DNA of 64,000 bases, taken from positions 4,859,001-4,923,000 of the forward strand of contig NC_083509.1 of the NCBI RefSeq assembly GCF_032362555.1, written 5' to 3'. Of this stretch, positions 47,878 through 59,800 are shown in pieces; within the stretch, counting starts at the first letter, position 1; each line of letters starts with the position of its first letter. Position numbers and translations under genes: made by a program. The notes under the pieces are model-generated. The model saw nothing but the letters and a program-made list of their open reading frames with translations. It searched no databases and was not told the origin of the DNA. Source of the stretch: Amyelois transitella. Taxonomy: Eukaryota; Arthropoda; Insecta; Lepidoptera; Pyralidae.

Positions 47878-50800
47878 ATGATCAAGATGTCCCCTTTGAA
47901 GAATTTTATATTATTTACCTCGGGTAAGTCTTAATCTATTTCGTTCGTACAAAAAGAATTTTTTTTACTCATACTTTCATATTACTAATATAAATGCGAA
48001 CATTTAAAATAAAGTAGCTACAGTATTCACTGGTTCAGTAAGTGATAAAGACGTGAATGTACTTATGTATGTTCATCCATCTTCTTGCTCAGGTTTTATT
48101 TATAAATTGGTTCATTAATAAACATTGCTCATTCTTTTTTCAGAAAACTATTTCAGTTTATCAAACGTTACAGTTGATGAAAATTCTGAACAAGCCCTCT
48201 CTGACTTTATTCACAACTCACAGACATTGCTACTTCAAGGGCGTATAAATGGAAACTCTGTTATTTTCAATAATAAGGTCAGTATAGGCTATTTGACTGT
48301 AATAATAATATACATTTCTTTTAAGTCATCAGTCTTAATATATTTTTTTTGGAGCGATTTGTAATAACGCATGATAAAAATATTGCATTATTTCAACAAA
48401 ATCTGTCTCCGAAAATGAGGGGTTTTTTATGTAGCTGTCATGCGACTAAAAACGACTGTGATTGGCTATTTCTATTATGACTTATATGACCCATAAACAG
48501 ACTGGGGATCGCACCATTCCTTGGTGTTCGCTATTATTTTTGAAGCTTTTATAAGTGTTTTATCGCTCAAGATTGCTCAGATAACATAGGTATTTAATAA
48601 TGGAAACCAATTTCGAGATAGCTGACAGTTGAAAGCTACCAAATGTGGACACAATAATGGTTGGTGTCTTCAAAGACAATCCAGATTTTTATGCTGCCGA
48701 ATAATAAGAACTTATCATCGTAAATACTCACATCAAAGTGGTCTTCACAAAAATGAGGACGTGTTTTGGTGATATATCATCAGCATTTCGCCTAGCAAGC
48801 TGAAAACACTTCTTGCGAATATTCAAATCCATCAGCACAGAAAAAAACTGTTTTTATTGTTGTATAAGTGCATTGAGGTACTGCACAACATTTATAGAAA
48901 CTCATTTTAATAATGTTCACACATATGACGTGGCAAAAGTTAAATAAAACAAGAGAAAATCAAATCTATTCTAAGCACCAATAAGCTGTGTATGATATTT
49001 ATGCGAAATTTACGTCACTGCATGTCATGGCCGCCATATTGCTAAAAGTCGCGTTTTGGCGGCATATTTGAATATTGCATTTACTTTTTCGATATTTTTT
49101 TAAAATAAAGACAAAAGTGTTTTTTACGGCTCCTTATAAACAAATAAATACCCAAAGATAGTTTTTAGAACTTTGTCAAATAGCCTATTGTGAATCTTGA
49201 GGGAGACATATTTCACTGCCGAATAATAAGAACTTATCATCGTAAATACTCACATCAAAGTGGTCTTCACAAAAATGAGGACGTGTTTTGGTGATATATC
49301 ATCAGCATTTCGCCTAGCAAGCTGAAAACACTTCTTGCGAATATTCAAATCCATCAGCACAGAAAAAAACTGTTTTTATTGTTGTATAAGTGCATTGAGG
49401 TACTGCACAACATTTATAGAAACTCATTTTAATAATGTTCACACATATGACGTGGCAAAAGTTAAATAAAACAAGAGAAAATCAAATCTATTCTAAGCAC
49501 CAATAAGCTGTGTATGATATTTATGCGAAATTTACGTCACTGCATGCCATGGCCGCTATATTGCTAAAAGTCGCGTTTTGGCGGCATATTTGAATATTGC
49601 ATTTACTTTTTCGATATTTTTTTAAAATAAAGACAAAAGTGTTTTTTTACGGCTCCTTATAAACAAATAAATACCCTAAGATAATTTTTAGAACTTTGTC
49701 AAATAGCCTATTGTGAATCTTGAGGGAGACATATTTCATCTGCATGCTTGTGTTAATATAATAATTTAAAATATATTTCTGTTTATAATAAATTTTAATT
49801 TTATAAATATTCCTTCCATTTTCTGACTGGTTTCAGATTTGCAATGATAACAACCAATCTATAATATTCTACAAAACCTCTGCTCAAGATTTGAATGGAG
49901 ATGATGGTGCAAAGATATTGAACATAGCAACAATATCAACAAATGTTGCAGAGTCATTGTATCAATCATTGAAACATGTATACACCCCATTATTTGCTGT
50001 AAGCAAAAAATTATCTTGAGATCATTAAAGCTTATTTCATTTTTTCTGATAATTGTAAAGTTTTGCTATCCATGTTGTCTATTTATCTTTTATATATATA
50101 TATTCTTACTATAGAATTTATTGCAGCATGATGACCTCTACTCTAATAAACTTCAGAAGAATCTTCATGAACTGGAGTCTCATCTGAGAGTTCTGTTACA
50201 TGGGAAGGGAGAAGGAAATATGAATGGTATATTGATAGTAATAAGCACCACTTGGTAGCAATTTAAAAGAAATAAGTGTTAAATTTCTTAGATAACTGCT
50301 TTATCTGTTGAATATGAATTGTTTTTATTAATAAGTCTACAAAATTTTCAGTGATTTTGACTATTGAAGATGAAGTGGAATATTGGAAAACATTAAAGCA
50401 GAAACAAGACAGCAATAGTAAAGAAAAGGAGGCAGCAGCTACAATGTGTGAAATATTTGAAGACATATGTGATGAGATAAGGTACCTAAAAGTACCTTAA
50501 AAGCTTTAAAAGTTTTCTGGCAAACATGTCATTTTGGTGTTATTTAACTGTCTTGTTTATTTCAGGTCATTGCAATCCAACAGTATGTCTGAAATAAGGG
50601 AGATAGTTGAAAACATTGGTGGACTTTTAGACGATGTTTGGCGGTTCACCATAATTCCATACTCTCATGAAAGAATGATACATATTTTCGATGCTATTGG
50701 TATGCAAAAAATTGATTTGTCAATATAGTTGATATACAATGATTTCCATTGATCAAATTAAAGATAATCATTAAATGTATTTTCTAGGTCATGTCATAAA

Positions 50801-53800
50801 CACTAATATACAGAAAGCTTGCTTGAATTTAAAACTTTGGGAAGTAAATAATGTGAATATAGAAAACAGTGTTTTGCAATTACTATCTGAAAGTTTAGCT
50901 GCCATTCAAACCTGGATTAGTGCCTGTGAATCTCTCACTGGAACATACTGGCCTAATTATGCACTGCATGCATGGAATGGAAAACCTTATGTCCCATCCT
51001 TTTCTATTACATTTCAAACGCGATTAAAAGAGGTAATTTACTAAAGAAAATATATAATGTCCTTATTATTAATACAGCAACGAAAAGTAATGTGATTTTT
51101 GTCTTACAGATTTTTGAAATAAGATCTACTTATTGTCAACTCAATAAGTTGTTGACAAATGCAGAAAAAACAGACCTAAAGACGCATCAGTTATTTGTTC
51201 CTTTTGAAAGTAAGTGTTTGTGTATTCTAGCCTATATTGTTCTCGAAAAACTACTTATAGGATAGAATTCTTTAGCTGACAATATAATAGTGTATCATAC
51301 CAATATTGCTCTCGTTATCTTTTGGGAAATTCAGTCATAGTAGAATGTGTGGTGAATACACAGCTGAAATTCTGAATATTGTTGCTTAAAGAGTGTAATA
51401 GAGCACTAAGAGAGAATGTTTCGTCCATTCGAAAAAATAACTTGATGACATATCATTTTCTTATTTTTATGATTATACTGGCTGTCTCGGCAAACGTTGT
51501 TTTGTCATATAAATAATTTTTAAGTAATTTCTAGTTAAATAAAATATTAAGGGCGGACAACCCTTATCACTAAGGGGTATGAAAAATAGATGTTGGCAGA
51601 CCTACTATGCTCACAAAATTTCATGAGAATCAGTCAATCCGTTTCGGAGGAGTATGGGAATAAACATTGTGACATGAGAATTTTATGTATAAGATTTACT
51701 GTTAAATATTTTCAATGGCAGATATCAATGTTTGGGCTTACAACGGGCCTAATAACGTGTGGGAGACTGCAGTATCACGATTCTCGATAGCGCTGCGCCC
51801 TGCTGAAACGAAAATTGCGGAGAAACTCAGGCCTAGATTACATAATACTTCAACAAAACAGGTAATAACCAGAATTTTCCACTATTTTATTTTATTACAG
51901 ATAGTCCTGATGATATTTATCATCTCTTGGTTTTAAAGTTCACCCATATTATAGATTTTGATGCTACGAAAGAATTTGGCAGTTTTTATGGTCTGCTGGC
52001 CTGCGTTAAGCCACATTTGTTACTCAGGCAACTGGCGACTGCGACGGCGAGACAATTATATCTATTGTATAGAAAAAAAATCTTACAAGTAGGGTTGTAT
52101 ATAAGTACTTATATTTATTGTGCATTACATTGAGATGAAGTTATTCATGCTTCACTTAATAAAGTAGTTATTTTATTTTCATTTTGTTGTTATTTCTCGT
52201 AGATGCTGTACGAGTTCATACGCTACAAATCGCTCATAGAAAGACCTCTTGTGAAGCAAGCGCTCAACACTGAATTAGATATTTTCGTGTCATCCTTAAT
52301 ATCGCTAGTGAAGAGCATCCAAAGCCAATTAGAATGTGATGAGATGGATGTACGCATGTACCAGCCGCCGGAGATGTCGCCTCTCGTGCAACAAGTGCAG
52401 TGGGCCAAGCAGATGGAAGCCAAGGTATTTACAAAAATATTGTGACCATCATTATGGTAGGTAATGATTTCAAAAGGTTCTTACCGTTAATAATATTATT
52501 ATTTATTGTATTGTATAATCCTTGATATTTTTAGTATTTGTTGTTAATCGGCAATGGAAATACATAATTTCTGAAAAATACACCATTTTAGCTATCACGG
52601 TTCATATCTCATAGATACAGCCTGGTGATATCGAAGTCTTAGTAATTGGGTCCCATTTTTACCTTTTAGGTAGGGAACCCTACACAAGAAACTTCAAGCA
52701 TTAAGACGAGTTAATGTAAAAAGAGAATTAAAAAAAGTTTACCTGGTTTCGTCATTCGTTTTTCTCAAGAGCCCTTTCTATATTATTTGAATTGTTTCAA
52801 TACATATCTATATGATAGCAAATGGAAATTAAGCTACAATTCGATGAAGCTATTAGTCAATCTAGGAGGCTTAAAGATTTATACCCTGTCGCTATTTCTG
52901 AATCTCATTCCATCATTTAGTCATTCAGTTTATGGTGTATATTGAAAAATGTGCTATTGTGATAAATATTGCAGGTTAAAGACATTCAAACTTGCGCTGA
53001 ACAACATCTGAAAGAGTACGAAAGCAGCGTTGAACTCTCTAAGTTGTCGGCGCGGCTTTTGAAAGACTTGAAAGCGATGTATATTCAGCTGCATGAGGAA
53101 TGGTCCAGGGAAATACAGGTTTTTACAAACAGAAATCGTTTAATTATTGTTCTTTCAGTCAGTGTCGATTTTTTATAATCATTATGATAAAAATATAAAA
53201 CACATAGAATCACTTGTGTAGTCTGTCTCTTAGGCTGTAAGAACTCGGAAAATACTGCACTGTTTCTAATAACGCTTTTAAATTTATATGTTGCCACACT
53301 TGATACGACTTGCTTGCTTGGGACACCTACGACGACAGATACTTTAAATTGTTAAGGCTAATCAGCGTTTTTAAACCAAATATATATGACGCATTTTTCT
53401 CTTTTCAAATTCGGTTGCATATTCCTGCAGGCTCAAGCCAAGAGCGGCTCCCTTCAACTGTCGATGGACAAGCCGGTGGTGGAATTCTCCCCAGAGAGCC
53501 GTCTAATGGTGGTGAACTTTAACCCACGACTGTCGTGGTGGGCGTTAGAGGCCCGTACTTTGGCCGCTTTGGGACTGCCGCCGCCGCCTGCCGCCGCAGC
53601 GTTAGATACACTCAATGAAGCTAGGGTTCATGCGAGGGCTCTGCTGCAGGTAAACTGCCCTCACTATCAACCCACTCTCATCAATTTCAATACCTAGTGT
53701 TTACGCTAGAAGTCCGTACTCATCTCTGTAGTTGCCAATATTAATGAACTCATTTATTTTGTTGCGGGCGCGTACTTTATTCGCGGTAGACTCACTCAAT

Positions 53801-56800
53801 TAAGCTAGGGTTTATGAATATTTTTATTTTGTACCATCAAATGACTCACAAATGAAACATGGTTACAAAGTTATGGTTTAATCGACACACTGCCATAATG
53901 CCCAATAAAATGTGAAGACTAAAGTTATTCAGTTTCCTTACAGGTTGCGTCGTTCCACAATACGCTGGGCGAGCGAATGATCCCCTCGACTCGGCCGATG
54001 ATGCTTCAAGCCGCTTTGGACTTATCCGCCTTAGTGCAGGACCAGAAAGCGGTCTACTGGGACGACTTAGAACAGATAGCCAATTACACCAACAAGCTGA
54101 AAGAGCAAGTGTTGAAACTTGAGTCACAGGTTTGTTAACGAACATTATTAAACTTACGCTAAAGTTAGTGTTAGGTAGGTATATAATGTGTGGATAAATA
54201 TAATAATAAAAAGAAACATCCATCGTCGGTTCATTCGACAATCGCCTCCTTCACTACAAGGCTACCCTGTCAAAATATCGCGTCGTTATCCCTTACAGGG
54301 TGGACAGAGTTAACAGTATCGCTTCGTTTCACATCACTTCTTGATGTGTATTCTCACAAAGCTGTACTTGTTGCACCTATATATGAAACCGTAATGGGCT
54401 TTAGCTGTGTTTACTTATTTTATGATTTTCAGAATTCCTATTTAACAAGCCAACATCTCGCTATACGAAAAATTGTGGAGGAACTCATGGATACCGAACT
54501 TTTAGCTCAGCAGTCTGAATGGAAGAAGCATATTAAAGATATCAGAGACATTATTGAGAAGGTAAGTACGATCTTATACCTGGAAAATTACAAAACTACT
54601 ACAAAATTTTAATCAACATGAAAAATAAACAAAAATGTGACCTTTTTTCTTCTCTTTCGAATTGGGCCAAATTGAGACAGATTTTCTAATTCCGCTCTAA
54701 GTCTTTCTAATTAAACCAATTGAAAAGAGGCTGAGGGGAGGGTCATTTGTCCTAACTTGAGTCTTATTCAACAACTTAGTTGGATGTTACAGAATAAAAA
54801 CATTTACAATTGAATTTCCTGAGCAGAGGTTTTTTTATTTTTTCAAATAATTTTATTACAGGTAGAGGCGAATGGTTATACCAATACCGATGCATGGAGA
54901 ACTCACTGGGACGGGCAAATATATAAGGCGCTTGAATGCCAGTATATTAAGACGTTACTCTCGCTGCACAAACATTTTCCACACGTTAAAGTGGACTTGG
55001 TGCTTAGGTAAGTTTCTTGGATCGGTAAGTTAGCTTTTATATTGAGAGTAGAAAAAAAGAATAATAATCATTTTTTAAATGCAGAGTAGGCACTGACCAT
55101 TTGAAATTCACGTTTTTGATGATTTTGAATAAAGCTTCTTCCTCCTGGCGTTAATTCCGGTTAAAGTCTTACCTTTCTGATCTTGGATCGGGTGAGTCAG
55201 GAGTTTATAGAAAGCGACTACCATTTCACCTCCGTAACCATTACAGGAGAACCTACCCCTTAATAGATCGTGGTTACATCCAGTAGTCTGAATATGCAGG
55301 TTTCCTCACGATGTTTTCCCTCACCGCAAGAGCGTTGGTTAACACTCAAACTAATGGGCATAACTCGGAAAATAATCATTGGTAAATGGAATTTGAACCT
55401 GTGTCTTCCCCACTTGCACTGATCACACATTCCGCCCCTCACGCATTTCGCTTCTAGTGCGAGCTTAGCTCCATGTAATTTTTCCCTTATGATAACAGAT
55501 TTCTCCTAGCAACATGTGTATTATTCTTGTTCTAGAGGGCAGCAGGTGCGCGTGCAGCCGCCGCTGGAGGAGGTGCGCGTGCAGCACTACCAGCAGCTGC
55601 GGCGGCTGGCCGCGCTGCCCGCCGCCGCCGCGCCGCTGCAGCGCCGCCTCGCGGGCAGCGCGCTGTTCGCGGACATCGTGCAAGAGTCAGCTCCCACTTG
55701 TTTATACAGACTTGTTGATCTCATTCGTTTTTTACTTTGTAAACTTTTTATTTATAAAAGGCGTACTACTGGTTTCTCTTTAGAAAGAGAAAGGGGCCAC
55801 CTGGATTAATACCAAAAGAAAGATGTGGCGGCCGCCATCTTGAACTAATTTCCATCATACATAGCAAGAACAGTCATAACAAGAACATTTTTTAACAAAA
55901 AAAAAAGGAAAACGGAAATGTTATACGGTATATCTTTCGCAGCTATGATGACATAGTCAGACAAACACACACAGAGGCAGACAGATCCTTTTTTCGGGGA
56001 TAAAAATAAATTCATTTATTCGACAGACACGGCTGGCTAGCGAACGTAGCGGTGCAACAACTAGAGGCGGCGATGCGGTCGCTGCAGCAGACGTGCGACG
56101 CGTGGACGCGCCGCGCCGCGCTCGCGTGCGTGCCCGACTTGTCCGCTTTGTGCGCCGAGCGGCTCGCCGAGCCGCAGCATTGGGAGCTCAACTTTAAGGC
56201 CTGCAAGGCGTATGGACAGGCTGTAGCTAAGATGAATTTGTAAGGTTTTAGGTGTTATTTTAGTAATTGTGTATTTTTTTTTTGTCAAATCAATTACAAA
56301 ATATATTTAATGTTAATATTGGAACACGACTTTTAGGACAGTTGAAATTGTTGGCGGAATTCTTACTTCATTATTAATTTGAAAGTAGCGGTCCTATTAC
56401 AACAAATGATCACTTTTTCTTACAGCGAAGATGAAAAAATCGAATGGATAAGCGTTGGCACGGCGTCTCTACGTCGCGAGCTGGAATCGTCATCTCGCGA
56501 GCTATGGGCGGCGCTGATGTCGTCCCTGCAAACCAGTTGTCGCGGCGACGCATTGAAACTTGACGAGTTTGTCGCGGCTGCGTCGCTGCTACTCCGTGAC
56601 AAACAGATGCCGAAGAACGCTAAGGAATTAGCGGAGTTGAGCGCCCAACAACAAGCGTTGCAGGCGAATATTCCTGATGTAAGTCTCTAGTTTTATAATA
56701 AACTGTATTCCATTATCAATACTTTATTATACGTTAAGCTTTTGTTTAATGCGGGCCTTGTGTTTTTGTTTTGAACTATATTAAATTGAGGTAATGAAAC

Positions 56801-59800
56801 ATGTTTATTTTGCATAAGTTATGACTTAACTATATAACACATACCCTCATTACAATGATCCCGTTTCACCCCTAGACCATTAAGGAATCTACATGCCCAA
56901 TTTCATGTCTGTGTGTTGCCTGTCAGTCACTCAGGAACGGAATAGTTTTATATATATATATTGATATTATTTTAACTGTGATGGTTGTCATCTAAAGGCA
57001 AATGATTTAAATGCTCTTTATGTTTACTCACAATATACTCTTATCACAGTTTTTTTTTTTACAGATTGAGAAAACTGTAGAATGTATAAAACGTAAGGCA
57101 CACATGCTACGAACTTGGGGTGGCGATGCGTCTATTGATGGCTCCATTCACGAGTGGAATAAAACTCGCGAGCTCATGATCAGTCAGCAACAAATGTTTG
57201 AACATCAGGTCAGTATAATTATTTTATTCTTCTTAGACCTAAGATCTAAAGAAATTTATCTTACTGATTGATGATGGCCGTGGCTTCGTTTATTGATGTC
57301 CCAGTCTATCTTAATCCGGATTCTAATTTTAAAAATTATATATTTTGAGCAAAAATTCCGAATGATATTGTTTGACAGTTTCATACACAAAATCTCGCTT
57401 TATTTCGATAGGGTAGGCAGAGATTGCATTTTTTTCATTTTCCACGATTATATCTCTCTTCATCCAAGCTCGTCCGTTAGGGAGACTTGCCCCGACCTAA
57501 TATAGTAAAGCTTTATTTAATTAACAGGCCGAAATCGTGAAGACTGGTTTAAGTGGTGAATGGGAGAATCTGAACAGTAGTGTGGAAGCGTGGACGTCGC
57601 GATGGGAACAAAATAAACCGCGGCTATCAGACACTCGTGACGTGCAGTATGAGGAGATGTCGCAGCGATGTCGTTCCGTATTCGAAGCTCGCGGCCACTG
57701 GGAACAATTGCTGGCAGAAAAGGAACAGTTAACGTAAGTGCAGACCTAAATGAACTAATGAAAGAATCTTTAGAGAAGTGTGGAAACGTGGATGTCGCGT
57801 AAACAATAAAATTACAAGCAGGTAATTTATCTATGATAATATTATAAAGCTGAAGAGTTTGTTTGTTTGTTTGTTTGAACGCGCTTATCTCAGGAACTAC
57901 TGGTTCGAAAAGAAAAATTCTTTTTGCGTTGAATAGACCAGTTATTATATTATTTATGCTATATAACACCACGCTGCAACTTTTAGGAGCGAAGAAATAA
58001 TGGTAAATGTGATAAAAACGGGGAAAATTATTCACCCTTTCAAAGGTTTTACCACGCGGACGGAGTCGCGGGCACAGCTAGTATAAAAATAAGTTTCTAT
58101 ACTTGCGATGTGGAGTATGAGATATCGCTCCGTGTTCGAAGATGGCAGATTACTGGAGCTGGGGTAACCTTATAAATAAATTAGGTATTTAATTTCACTA
58201 ATGCTTGCAGAATACAATGTGAGAAATTCAACATGAACATAGAACCTTCAAATGTCTGGCAAGATGCTGAGAAACTAATGAACGAATATGTAACTATGTG
58301 GATGCCCTTGAAAGAATATATCGAGGGTTAGTATCAACTCTTTTCATACAGGTTATTTAATCATTGAAATATTTAAGAGTTTTTACAATTTGAATTAAAA
58401 AAAGATTTTTGAATGTACAGTTATGTAGGAGATTTTTTAATTTTATATCATTTTGTCCATCTACATTCAAGGGTTTAGGTTGTGTTGTGCATTTTTATTG
58501 AAGTTACCTTATCCTTTATAAATTGGATATTCTTAACAGAATATGAATCGATATCGGGACAGGAATGGATAGTGTTCCAAAAGAAGTTGCACTTGTTGGA
58601 AGAGTTCGCGAGCAAGTGGGGCGCGCGGCTCGAGCCGTACACCGCCGTCACTCTGTACATGCGGCAGGAGCTCGACAAGTTCGCTGTGAGTCATTCACTT
58701 TCTATTTCTAGTCTCTTAACGACCATCGTGTGGCGAAGCTAAATATGGAATTATTTTATTATCTTATGATCTTTTCGATACTCTTATGTGTGGCTGTTTA
58801 TGCCTGTATTTTCTCTATTAAATAAATAGCTTTCAATGCATCTAAAATGTCTAAGCTATTTTATAATATAAGCGAATTTTTTAATGACTTAACTAAGTTG
58901 TTTTACGTCCTCCCGTGTTAAAAGGGTCCCGTGTTCTTTTCCGTATTCCAGATTGTTTTTGAAGTATGCAAAATTTCGTGCAGCTTGTTTCAGTTTTTTA
59001 GCTATGCTCTTAATAGCAAATAAATATACTGTCGCATTTATAATATTAGTTGTCATTTTTATGAGTAGAAGACTTAATACTAAATAAGTAGTCATATATA
59101 TACAATGAGATGATAATTAAAACTAGTCCCTAAAGAATTATTAAAATCATAAAAAAGTTTTAGATCTGAATATTATTCAATAGGACTTGACTCCATTATT
59201 GAAGTATGTACGTGGCGCTGACTTTACGGAGTTTCACTGGCGAGAAGTTTTCGGTCTTCTAGGCTTGGAGTATAAGAAGCCAGATACTGTTGTACTCAGA
59301 GACTGGCTCGAAGTTGCAGTGAACATCAAGAAACAAGTGAAAGCGTTACAGGTAAATTGGCGGATTAATTCGCCTAAAATTTATCCGCAGTATTTTGAAA
59401 TTTCAAAAAGATTGGGTGGGTGCATCATGCATTAGCAATAAAGTATACATTAGTTAGATTGCTATCCGGTTCAGAAGAGGAGTCTTTGATCGTCCGGATG
59501 GGATTTAAAGAGTTATGCACCTTGGAACAAGCACGTTATTTGAGTCACCTTAACCACTTTATGTAGAATACACCTATCCTTTCACTCTTCCTATTAATAA
59601 TATTAGGTGGAAAAAATAAAATAAAAAGTAATAAAAATTTATGTGTTTAGAAAATATGCACTAACGCGTCGAGCGAGGCTGCGATCCGAAGTGCTCTGAA
59701 CGACTTAGAGCTGTGGTTCGCGGGCGCTCGTGTTTCTATCACGTACTACACGGACCACGCCAAGCGACCCACTCCTATTGTGAAAGACTTCAAGGATCTA

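Noticed and set aside
48694-49738. A CRISPR-like or satellite array
   Set aside because: Only two long units, adjacent without spacers, in a eukaryotic intron.
51927-52133. An extra DYNC2H1 exon reading FDATKEFGSFYGLLACVKPH
   Set aside because: Exon 9 joins exon 10 in phase and matches the human protein without a gap, so this segment would be an insertion. No clear donor in phase.
55676-55690. A GC-AG intron after DYNC2H1 exon 16
   Set aside because: A normal GT donor (GTCAGC at 55686) gives the right phase and a better protein join.
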